Below the pieces are notes generated by a model. That model saw nothing but the letters and a program-made list of their open reading frames with translations. It was not told the origin of the DNA and made no database searches. DNA of 6,089 nt from NCBI GenBank assembly GCA_005789325.1, contig SXYE01000070.1, forward strand, positions 1 through 6,089. Reading direction: 5' to 3'. Positions 1-5,017 of the stretch are shown one piece after another; positions within the stretch are counted from its first letter, which is position 1, and every line of letters starts with the position of its first letter. Source of the DNA: Actinomycetota bacterium (GTDB lineage: Bacteria; Actinomycetota; Actinomycetes; S36-B12; UBA5976). A program made the translations under genes and the position numbers.

Positions 1-179
1 CCTAAATCACCTAAACCTGCAGCAGATAAAAGTGCATCTGCACATGCATGTGCCACAACATCACCATCTGAATGTCCTGCTAAACCTATTTCGTTAGGCC
101 AATTTATTCCAGCTAAATTTAATTCTCTGCCTTGTTCAAAAGGGTGAACATCAATACCAACACCGATTCTATTTGTCAT
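1..179 (-). CDS. ispF: 2-C-methyl-D-erythritol 2,4-cyclodiphosphate synthase, N-terminal part
   Basis: IspF converts CDP-methylerythritol 2-phosphate to the cyclic diphosphate MEcPP, releasing CMP, in the cytosolic MEP pathway. Only 59 codons are present; the gene runs off the left edge, so about the last 100 residues of a normal ~155-160 residue protein are missing. The visible part opens with MTNRIGVGIDVHPF, giving the zinc ligands D10 and H12, then LAGHSDGDVVAHA at residues 33-45, where H44 matches the third metal ligand, and ALLSAAGLGDL at 49-59. The ATG lies 3 nt after the ispD stop. An AGGA Shine-Dalgarno sits inside the end of ispD (191-188) with 8-nt spacing, so the gene is co-transcribed with ispD. 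Seen: motifs, spacing and ribosome site. The function is family knowledge and very secure. Confidence 0.96.
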   Translation of the reverse strand, partial: MTNRIGVGIDVHPFEQGRELNLAGINWPNEIGLAGHSDGDVVAHACADALLSAAGLGDL

Positions 180-182
180 AAG

Positions 183-887
183 TTATTTCCTATTCATAAA
201 ACTTTGTGCCATTTCTAAATCAAATGGTGTGGTTATCTTGAATGATTCCACAGAACCCTCAACAGTTGTGACAACTATTCCTGCAAGTTCTGCTAAACCT
301 GCATCATCTGTGGTGGGTTGCAAATCTGCCGTGGCATAAATTTCTGACAAAACCTCGCGAGCAAATCCTTGTGGGGTTTGTACGGCTCGAAGTTTTGATC
401 TATCAAGTGTGTTTAGAACTTCTGATTTTTCATCAACAGTTTTGATGGTATCTGAAACTGGGATTACAGGAATAACAACTTTGGAGCCACTATCAAGTTT
501 TTCGATAACATTTTCAAATACTGACTTTGGCACAAATGGTCGAGCTGCATCGTGTACAAGAACTAAAGAATCAAGTTGATCAAGTGCCAGAAGAGAATTT
601 TTAACCGACTCGGTGCGAGTTTCTCCACCTTCAACAACATCAAATGCAATCTTTCGATCAGCATCTCGCATTGCTCTATCAATATGATCTAGTGCTTCTG
701 CCTTTGAATCAGCCGGAACAGCAACTATCAAGTGTCCAACTCTCGAAATTTCTAAAACTCTTTTGATAGTTAATGAAAGTAAGGACCAATTATTTATGGA
801 AACAAATGCTTTAGGTTGATTTAGACCCAGACGCTCACCCAAACCTGCAGCTGGAATTACGACACAGACGTTAGCGGTGGCGCTCAC
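183..887 (-). CDS. ispD: 2-C-methyl-D-erythritol 4-phosphate cytidylyltransferase
   Basis: IspD couples CTP and methylerythritol 4-phosphate to give CDP-methylerythritol, the MEP-pathway step two before IspF. The 234-residue length is typical (E. coli about 236). Visible motifs are the CTP-binding loop PAAGLGERLG at 12-21 with K26, GGETRTESV at 87-95, VHDAARPFV at 111-119, DTIK at 146-149, QTPQGF at 170-175, TDDAGLAE at 193-200, and KITTPFDL at 217-224, where K217 is the second conserved substrate lysine. The start is GTG and is the only usable one: the in-frame carD stop lies 9 nt upstream, and the next codons are not starts before the CTP loop. No convincing Shine-Dalgarno precedes it; instead there is a six-T run that belongs to a terminator-like hairpin. 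Expression therefore probably relies on coupling to carD translation, or on a promoter not recognised here. ispF follows after 3 nt. Confidence 0.96.
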   Translation of the reverse strand: MSATANVCVVIPAAGLGERLGLNQPKAFVSINNWSLLSLTIKRVLEISRVGHLIVAVPADSKAEALDHIDRAMRDADRKIAFDVVEGGETRTESVKNSLLALDQLDSLVLVHDAARPFVPKSVFENVIEKLDSGSKVVIPVIPVSDTIKTVDEKSEVLNTLDRSKLRAVQTPQGFAREVLSEIYATADLQPTTDDAGLAELAGIVVTTVEGSVESFKITTPFDLEMAQSFMNRK

Positions 888-911
888 AAAAAAGCTCTAG
901 GAAGCTAGAAC
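888..911 (-). terminator. Terminator-like hairpin overlapping the carD stop and abutting the ispD start
   Basis: Read on the minus strand, GTTCTAG (911-905), loop CTTC (904-901) and CTAGAGC (900-894) form a seven-pair stem containing one G-T pair. It is followed immediately by six Ts (893-888), and the ispD GTG begins at the next base. The carD TAG stop (899-897) lies in the 3' arm. This has the form of a Rho-independent terminator, but the stem is short and only moderately GC-rich. A ribosome finishing carD would cover it, so it could act as a partial terminator or attenuator rather than a full stop. The structure is seen; its activity is inferred. Confidence 0.5.
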
Positions 912-1379
912 CTCGTCGAGCAATGCTTCAGCATTTACTTCATTAGTTCTTTCAGCTAAAGCTAGTTCGCTCACGAGAATTTGGCGGGCTTTGGAAAGCA
1001 TTCTTTTTTCACCGGCAGAAAGTCCGCGATCTTGATCTCTTCTCCAAAGATCTCTTACAACTTCGGCAACCTTCATAACATCACCTGAAGCTAGTTTTTC
1101 TAAGTTTGCTTTGTAACGACGTGACCAGTTAGTTGGTTCTTCTGTATATGGTTGACGAAGAACATCAAAAACTCTTTCTAAACCTTCAGCATTAACAACA
1201 TCTCTTACTCCAACAAGATCAACATTGTCTGCTGGTACTCTTACAGTTAAATCACCTTGTTTTACTCTTAAAACTAAATATTTTCTTTCAACACCTTTGA
1301 TATTTCTTGATTCGATTGCTTCAATTACTGCTGCTCCGTGATGAGGATAAACAACGGTTTCGCCAACTTTAAAAGACAT
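897..1379 (-). CDS. carD: CarD family RNA polymerase-binding transcription regulator
   Basis: CarD binds the beta subunit of RNA polymerase and the upstream edge of the transcription bubble, stabilising open complexes. It is essential in mycobacteria and affects rRNA promoters and the stringent response. The 160 residues match the usual ~162. The N-terminal Tudor-like RNAP-interaction domain spans about 1-52 (FKVGETVVYPHHGAA near the start; QGDLTVRVPA at 41-50). The helical DNA-binding part follows from about 60, with EEPTNWSRRYKANLEKLASG around 80-98 and LSAGEKRML at about 120-128. R25 and R47, which in M. tuberculosis contact beta, and the wedge residue W85 are all present. The ATG has a GAAAGG ribosome site (1395-1390) with 10-nt spacing. 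It is the first gene of a carD-ispD-ispF group and divergent from the lipoprotein gene. Low G+C with near-mycobacterial protein sequence reflects strong constraint. Confidence 0.98.
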   Translation of the reverse strand: MSFKVGETVVYPHHGAAVIEAIESRNIKGVERKYLVLRVKQGDLTVRVPADNVDLVGVRDVVNAEGLERVFDVLRQPYTEEPTNWSRRYKANLEKLASGDVMKVAEVVRDLWRRDQDRGLSAGEKRMLSKARQILVSELALAERTNEVNAEALLDEVLAS

Positions 1380-1389
1380 CTAAGAAATA

Positions 1390-1434
1390 CCTTTCGTTTA
1401 TCCCTCTATTCTACCAGCCCAATACTGGGCTCAA
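1390..1434 (-). promoter_or_regulatory. carD promoter and ribosome binding site
   Basis: On the minus strand a TAGAAT -10 hexamer (1413-1408) is preceded by TGG, giving an extended -10. A weak -35-like TTGAGC (1434-1429) lies 15 bp upstream, shorter than ideal. Transcription would begin near 1401, leaving a leader of about 20 nt that carries the GAAAGG ribosome site (1395-1390) ahead of the ATG at 1379. Predicted from pattern alone. Confidence 0.55.
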
Positions 1435-1459
1435 GTCGTGCCCTCTGGTTAGGTAGAAT
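1408..1459. repeat. Inverted repeat formed by the two divergent -10 regions, with a central hairpin
   Basis: ATTCTACC (1408-1415) and GGTAGAAT (1452-1459) are perfect 8-bp inverted copies 36 bp apart. Each contains the TAGAAT -10 of one of the divergent genes. Between them AGCCCA (1416-1421) and TGGGCT (1426-1431) form a perfect six-pair stem with a 4-base loop and no T-run, so it is more likely an operator-like palindrome than a terminator. The two -35 zones would overlap near 1429-1436, so two polymerases could hardly bind at once. Confidence 0.5.
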
Positions 1460-1468
1460 TGATAATTA
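1454..1468 (+). promoter_or_regulatory. Promoter of the lipoprotein gene, probably giving a leaderless transcript
   Basis: TAGAAT at 1454-1459 is a good -10 hexamer, and the ATG at 1468 lies 8 nt beyond it, about where transcription should start. No Shine-Dalgarno stands at a workable distance from that ATG (the nearest AGG is 14 nt away). No clear -35 is visible. The in-frame TTG at 1459 overlaps the -10 itself, which argues against it as the translation start. Confidence 0.45.
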
Positions 1469-2283
1469 TGCCTACATATAAATCACTTATCTCAGCTGTC
1501 GCAGTTATTTTGTTTATGACTGGTTGCGGTGCTGGTCCTAATGCTTTAACTAATACACAAGGTCCAGTTGGTAGTGGTGCAAACTCTACTATTGGCGATA
1601 TTTATGTACAAAACGTTGTGATTGCGCAAGGAGAATCAAATATTGCAACAGTTGTTGCAACTATTAGTAACAGTAGTTTAAAAGATGATCAATTAGTAAG
1701 TGTTTCTGTTGAAAACCCTGCGCCTAAATCTGTTGTTTTTAGTCCTGCAAATGAAATAAATATTCCTGCTAGAGGTTTAATTAATCTGGGAATTAACGAA
1801 CAAGCCGCCCATGTTGATTTAATTGAATTTACTCCCCGTCAATCAAGCTTTGTAAAAATCACTTTTGTCTTTAAAAATGCAGGCATCGTGGATCAAACAG
1901 TTTTAGTTGTGCCAAATACTGGAATTTATGAAGGAGCAAACCCAGTAGCAACAGCACCTGCATCTGCAGCAGTAGAGGGTCGAGAAATAATTGCCGGCTC
2001 ACTTGAGGGAGTCTCAATCACAGTTTTGAATGGCACAAGACGTGCAGGTTATGCACGTTCGGTTGCCGATACTTTGCAAGTTCAAGGTATGAAAATAGTT
2101 AACGTTGCTGATGCTCCAAACAAAGACACTGCCAATACTCAAATTGTTTACGGTGTAGGCATGAGAGCAAAAGCCGAAGCAGTGGCAAAACTTCTTTCAG
2201 TTGGTCAAATTGTTGAAGATCCTGCCTTGGTCGCATCTAACCTTGTTTTGACCTTGGGCAATGATGCCCCTTTTAGTTTTTAA
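1468..2283 (+). CDS. Lipoprotein with LpqE/DUF461-like and LytR_C domains
   Basis: A predicted exported lipoprotein of 271 residues with no established function. Residues 1-20 form a lipoprotein signal: short charged start (K5), hydrophobic stretch about 6-17, and lipobox MTGC with C20 as the lipidation site. Residues about 43-149 look like the copper-chaperone-type beta sandwich of DUF461/LpqE: an AAHVDLIEF strand at 113-121, then FVKITFVFKNAG at 128-139 and a valine-rich strand at 141-148. H115 is in the expected place but the following methionine of PCuAC copper sites is replaced, so copper binding is doubtful. An Ala/Pro-rich linker (about 153-180) leads to a LytR_C domain at about 182-266 (VSITVLNGTRRAGYA near its start, VLTLGND near its end), with no LCP catalytic domain. 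M. tuberculosis lpqE has the same divergent position beside carD, so this is probably its counterpart with an extra domain. ATG 1468 was preferred over TTG 1459. It ends 5 bp from convergent regX3. Confidence 0.88.
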   Translation: MPTYKSLISAVAVILFMTGCGAGPNALTNTQGPVGSGANSTIGDIYVQNVVIAQGESNIATVVATISNSSLKDDQLVSVSVENPAPKSVVFSPANEINIPARGLINLGINEQAAHVDLIEFTPRQSSFVKITFVFKNAGIVDQTVLVVPNTGIYEGANPVATAPASAAVEGREIIAGSLEGVSITVLNGTRRAGYARSVADTLQVQGMKIVNVADAPNKDTANTQIVYGVGMRAKAEAVAKLLSVGQIVEDPALVASNLVLTLGNDAPFSF

Positions 2284-2288
2284 TTAAA

Positions 2289-2972
2289 CTATTTAATATT
2301 TTCAAACTTATAACCCAGACCTCTAATGGTCTGGATAAATTTAGGATTTGCTGCATCTTTTTCAATTCTGGAGCGAAGTCTTTTCACGTGCACATCTAAA
2401 GTTTTTGTGTCACCAAAGTAATCACTACCCCAAATACGATCAATTAATTGAGCGCGAGTTAGAACCCTGCCTGCGTTTTGCATCAAATAAACTAGCAAAT
2501 CAAATTCTTTAAGTGGCAGAGATTGTTCAACACTGTCTACTGTGACAAGGTGTCGTTCAGTATCAACTCTTACAGGCCCAATCTCTAGTACAGAAGATTT
2601 CTCTTCAACTCCACCTACTCTTCTTAAAATAGCTTTTACTCGAGCCAATAATTCTCTACTTGAAAATGGCTTTGTTATGTAATCATCGGCCCCAATTTCT
2701 AAGCCTAAGACTTTATCTAATTCGGTGTCCTTAGCAGTAAGCATTATTATTGGCACCTTAGTTAAGGTTCTTAACTTTTTACATACATCTAATCCAGATA
2801 AACCTGGAAGCATTACATCTAGTAAAACTAAATCTGCACCATGTTGTTCAAATTTTGTGATTGCCACATTTCCATCTTCTGCAGTTATGACTTCATAACC
2901 TTCCTTTGAAAGCATGAAGGAAAGTCCTTCTCTGAATGATTCTTCATCTTCAACTAAAAGTATTTTTGTCAT
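2289..2972 (-). CDS. regX3: OmpR/PhoB-family response regulator, RegX3 type
   Basis: DNA-binding regulator of the phosphate-starvation response, phosphorylated by the adjacent kinase. It has 227 residues, full length for the family. The receiver domain (about 1-117) shows the acidic pocket E8-D9-E10, phospho-acceptor D52 in LLDVMLPG, T79 and K101 in the ITKPF motif. The winged-helix domain (about 128-225) contains LPLKEFDLLVYLM, the recognition region GDTKTLDVHVKRLRSRIE at about 187-204, and the TIRGLGY wing near the end. The sequence tracks mycobacterial RegX3 very closely through these motifs. The ATG overlaps the senX3 TGA as ATGA, with an AAGGAA ribosome site (2986-2981) at 8-nt spacing, so it is translationally coupled to the kinase. 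The alternative name would be PhoP/PhoB; the closest resemblance is RegX3. Confidence 0.95.
   Translation of the reverse strand: MTKILLVEDEESFREGLSFMLSKEGYEVITAEDGNVAITKFEQHGADLVLLDVMLPGLSGLDVCKKLRTLTKVPIIMLTAKDTELDKVLGLEIGADDYITKPFSSRELLARVKAILRRVGGVEEKSSVLEIGPVRVDTERHLVTVDSVEQSLPLKEFDLLVYLMQNAGRVLTRAQLIDRIWGSDYFGDTKTLDVHVKRLRSRIEKDAANPKFIQTIRGLGYKFENIK
2315..2334. repeat. Stem-loop inside the 3' end of regX3, just past the convergent lipoprotein gene
   Basis: CCAGACC (2315-2321) and GGTCTGG (2328-2334) are perfect 7-bp inverted copies with a 6-base loop. The element begins 32 bp after the lipoprotein stop and lies in codons for the conserved TIRGLGY wing of regX3. It is the only strong hairpin near the convergent gene ends, but neither strand shows a proper T-run after it. 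It may be a weak terminator for the lipoprotein transcript or a product of coding constraint. Confidence 0.3.
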
Positions 2973-4111
2973 GAACTAAATTCCTTTTTAGTTTCAATCA
3001 ATGCTTCTTCTTCCATTTGCGGAAATTTCATTGTAAAAGTTGAACCTTGTCCTTGCACTGACCAAACAGAAACTTCTCCGCCGTGGTTTTCACAAACATG
3101 TTTTACAATTGCCAAACCTAGACCTGTTCCACCTGTGGAACGAGATCTTGCAGGATCGACTCTATAAAATCTTTCAAAAATTCGACTTTGGTTTTCCAAA
3201 CTAATTCCAATTCCTTGGTCTGAAACTGTTATTTCAACAACTCCATCTTTTAACTTAGCCCCAACAGTTATTCGAGAATTTGCCGGAGAAAATGTGATTG
3301 CATTGGAAAGTAGATTTCTTACAGCCATCACTAATTGATATTCATCACCCATAATCTTTACATCAGGTGATTTAACTTGAACAATTTCTATGGAATGCAA
3401 ATCTGCTAGCAACTGGACTGCATCAATAGCATCATTGATTACGCGATCTACTTCAACTGGACTAGCCGTAGCTAGTGGATCATCTGATTGAACTTGCGAT
3501 AAGTCAATGATGTCTCTAATTACATTTGTTAATCTCTTTGTCTCTGGACCAATTCTTTTAGCAAACTTTTGAATAGTTTCCGAATCTTTTCCTGCTTCTT
3601 CGATAGCTTCTGCTAACAAAGAAAGTGCTCCGACTGGAGTCTTTAATTCATGACTGATATTTGCTACGAAATCTCTTCGAACTGTTTCGACTCTGCTAAC
3701 AATTGAATTATTTTGAGCCCAAAGTAATACCTCTCCTCTTTCTAATCTCATCACCCAAGTGTCTAAGTTAAGTTTTGCAATTCCCAGAGGTCTTTTAGCC
3801 TTAATTTTTTTAGTAATAGGTTCATCAACTTTTCTAGCTGTTGAGATAAGTGATTCCAGTGAATCTATTTGAATCTTTTCATCTCTTGCAATGTTTAAAC
3901 TCAATGCGACTTCAGAGGCATATTTAATTCGGTTATCGCCATCTACCCAAATAACAATATCTGGCAATGATTGAATTAATTTAAGTAATTGATTTCGAGA
4001 TGATGAAGTTCCTGCGTTACTTTTTTCTGGATCTTTTTGGAATTTGATCCACAGGTAGGTAAACAGAGCACCTAAAACTAAGCCCGGAATAAGTCCTAAA
4101 GCTATTTCCAT
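2969..4111 (-). CDS. senX3: Sensor histidine kinase, SenX3/PhoR type
   Basis: Membrane-bound histidine kinase that phosphorylates the RegX3-type regulator encoded directly after it. The 380 residues comprise one N-terminal hydrophobic segment (about 4-22), a short linker, a PAS-like domain (about 41-140), the dimerisation and phosphotransfer helix with H154 in RRDFVANISHELKTPVGA, and a HATPase_c domain with N-box NLLSNAITFSP at 266-276, G1 box DQGIGI at 298-303, F box FERFYR at 312-317 and G2 box GGTGLGLAIV at 327-336. All catalytic motifs are intact. No extracytoplasmic domain is visible, as in SenX3, so the signal presumably comes from inside, likely through PhoU encoded divergently. The ATG lies 6 nt after a TAATCT -10 with no clear ribosome site, suggesting a leaderless message. 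It overlaps regX3 by 4 bp. Confidence 0.95.
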   Translation of the reverse strand: MEIALGLIPGLVLGALFTYLWIKFQKDPEKSNAGTSSSRNQLLKLIQSLPDIVIWVDGDNRIKYASEVALSLNIARDEKIQIDSLESLISTARKVDEPITKKIKAKRPLGIAKLNLDTWVMRLERGEVLLWAQNNSIVSRVETVRRDFVANISHELKTPVGALSLLAEAIEEAGKDSETIQKFAKRIGPETKRLTNVIRDIIDLSQVQSDDPLATASPVEVDRVINDAIDAVQLLADLHSIEIVQVKSPDVKIMGDEYQLVMAVRNLLSNAITFSPANSRITVGAKLKDGVVEITVSDQGIGISLENQSRIFERFYRVDPARSRSTGGTGLGLAIVKHVCENHGGEVSVWSVQGQGSTFTMKFPQMEEEALIETKKEFSS

Positions 4112-4117
4112 ATCTCT

Positions 4118-4123
4118 AGATTA
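4118..4123 (-). promoter_or_regulatory. -10 element of senX3-regX3, placing the start at the ATG
   Basis: TAATCT (4123-4118, minus strand) fits the -10 pattern TAnnnT. Six bases, AGAGAT, separate it from the senX3 ATG at 4111, so the first transcribed base would be the A of the start codon or very near it. No recognisable -35 lies 17 bp upstream, consistent with a promoter that needs an activator. The AGAG before the ATG is only a weak Shine-Dalgarno, too close to serve. Confidence 0.45.
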
Positions 4124-4183
4124 GTTTCTAAAGGCATCGGGTAACCACTTAGTTCTGGGTTGTTGGTCTAAAATTTGCCATTC

Positions 4184-4205
4184 TTTCACCTTGTATTCAT
4201 TTATT
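4184..4205 (+). promoter_or_regulatory. Candidate PHO box (11-bp direct repeats) between senX3 and phoU
   Basis: TTCACC (4185-4190) and TTCATT (4196-4201) recur with exactly the 11-bp period of actinobacterial PhoP-type boxes, whose repeat unit resembles GTTCACC. A weaker copy, TTTGCC, lies one period upstream at 4174-4179; the next position downstream (4207) is poor. The element lies between the -10 elements of senX3 and phoU, where autoregulation of phoRP and phoU is known in Streptomyces. A GTGAAA at 4221-4226 is also an inverted copy of TTTCAC at 4184-4189. The match is short, and the region is AT-rich, so chance cannot be excluded. Confidence 0.4.
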
Positions 4206-4252
4206 AATCCATCTTTACGCGTGAAATCATGAAAGTCTGATGATTATTGATT

Positions 4253-4274
4253 TATGATTGGAGGAACTCAGGAG
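4253..4274 (+). promoter_or_regulatory. phoU promoter -10 and ribosome binding site
   Basis: TATGAT (4253-4258) matches five of six bases of the -10 consensus. Transcription would start near 4265, leaving a short leader with AGGAG (4270-4274) six nt before the ATG at 4281. This also explains why the in-frame ATG at 4254, which is part of that hexamer, is probably not the start. A competing reading, GATTAT at 4242-4247 with a leaderless start at 4254, cannot be excluded. Confidence 0.4.
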
Positions 4275-4280
4275 ATGGAA

Positions 4281-4940
4281 ATGCGCGACCTTTTTCAAGA
4301 AGAACTTGTTGCCATCAATAATGACATTGCCCAAATGGCCGATCTTGTTGGCAAAGCAATTAATAAAGCAACCGAATCCCTTTTGTTTTCCGATCGTGAA
4401 ATTGCAGAACGTGTAATCGAATCAGATGTACTTTTAAATGACCTTGCATCAGCACTTGATGAAAGATGCACAATGCTAACCGCGAAACAACAACCAGTTG
4501 CCACAGAATTAAGAAGTGTTTTAGGAAGTATGCGAATCGCAAGTTCAATGGAAAGAATGGGCGATTTAGCAGTACATGTCGCAAAATCTGCCAGACTCCG
4601 CTATCCAGCAAGAGCTGTGCCAGATGAATTAGTTGAAACATTTAGAACACTTGGTCATCTTGCTGAAGAATTAACACAACAACTATCTAGGTTAGTTACA
4701 AATCCTGATATCACTTTGGCTCAAGAAATTCAAAAATCAGATGACAAAGTAGATGCAATTCACCGCGAATTATTTAGAATTGTTTTGGCTCCAACTTGGG
4801 AACACGGCGTAGAAGCAGCAGTTGATGTGACACTACTTTCTCGCTATTACGAACGATTTGCAGATCATGCTGTAAGTATTGCCAGAAGAATCATTCACGT
4901 TTTAACTGGTGAGCCTTACATCGACACTGTGTTGCATTAA
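4281..4940 (+). CDS. phoU: Phosphate signalling complex protein PhoU
   Basis: Cytoplasmic all-helical protein that links the Pst phosphate transporter to the SenX3/PhoR kinase and holds the Pho response off when phosphate is plentiful. The 219 residues form two three-helix repeats. The two PhoU metal-cluster motifs are both intact: ERMGDLAVHVAK at 91-102 and ERFADHAVSIARR at 191-203. QQPVATELRSV (70-80) is also characteristic. The start was chosen at ATG 4281 because the protein then begins MRDLFQEEL, like the MRDAYHEEL-type start of Streptomyces homologues, with AGGAG 6 nt upstream. ATG 4275 (two residues longer, GGAGG at 10 nt) and ATG 4254 (nine residues longer) are alternatives. It is divergent from senX3-regX3, a common actinobacterial arrangement that fits joint control. 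No terminator is seen after it. Confidence 0.95.
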   Translation: MRDLFQEELVAINNDIAQMADLVGKAINKATESLLFSDREIAERVIESDVLLNDLASALDERCTMLTAKQQPVATELRSVLGSMRIASSMERMGDLAVHVAKSARLRYPARAVPDELVETFRTLGHLAEELTQQLSRLVTNPDITLAQEIQKSDDKVDAIHRELFRIVLAPTWEHGVEAAVDVTLLSRYYERFADHAVSIARRIIHVLTGEPYIDTVLH

Positions 4941-5017
4941 GTCATAAATTAAACAAAATACTCTTAAATATCAACCTCAAGTATTCAATTTCAATACATA
5001 TGAGCAATAATTAAATT
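4941..5017 (+). promoter_or_regulatory. phoU-mshA intergenic region with possible mshA -10
   Basis: This 77-bp AT-rich gap shows no hairpin followed by a T-run, so phoU transcripts may read into mshA. AATAAT at 5006-5011 matches five of six -10 positions and stands 6 nt before the mshA ATG, the same spacing as at senX3. No Shine-Dalgarno is present, so a leaderless start is plausible. A tandem TTCAAT pair (4984-4995) lies around the -35 zone; its meaning is unknown. In sequence this AT-rich, a -10 match is weak evidence. Confidence 0.3.

Noticed and set aside
1416..1431. Hairpin AGCCCA/TGGGCT as a terminator
   Set aside because: It lies upstream of both divergent genes, where no transcript ends, and has no T-run on either strand.
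1459..1467. TTG at 1459 as start of the lipoprotein
   Set aside because: It overlaps the last base of the TAGAAT -10, and would only add three residues before a signal peptide that starts well at ATG 1468.
4254..4280. ATG 4254 as the phoU start
   Set aside because: It would add nine residues not seen in homologues that begin MRD, and it forms part of a good TATGAT -10. It stays possible only if the message is leaderless.
4295..4641. Two minus-strand open frames of 69 and 93 codons inside phoU
   Set aside because: They lie antisense to the well-conserved phoU, overlap each other in different frames, resemble no protein family, and have no promoter or ribosome site of their own.
4957..4985. 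AATACT/AGTATT inverted repeat after phoU as a terminator
   Set aside because: The stem is six AT-rich pairs with a 17-base loop and no T-run; such matches are expected by chance in this gap.
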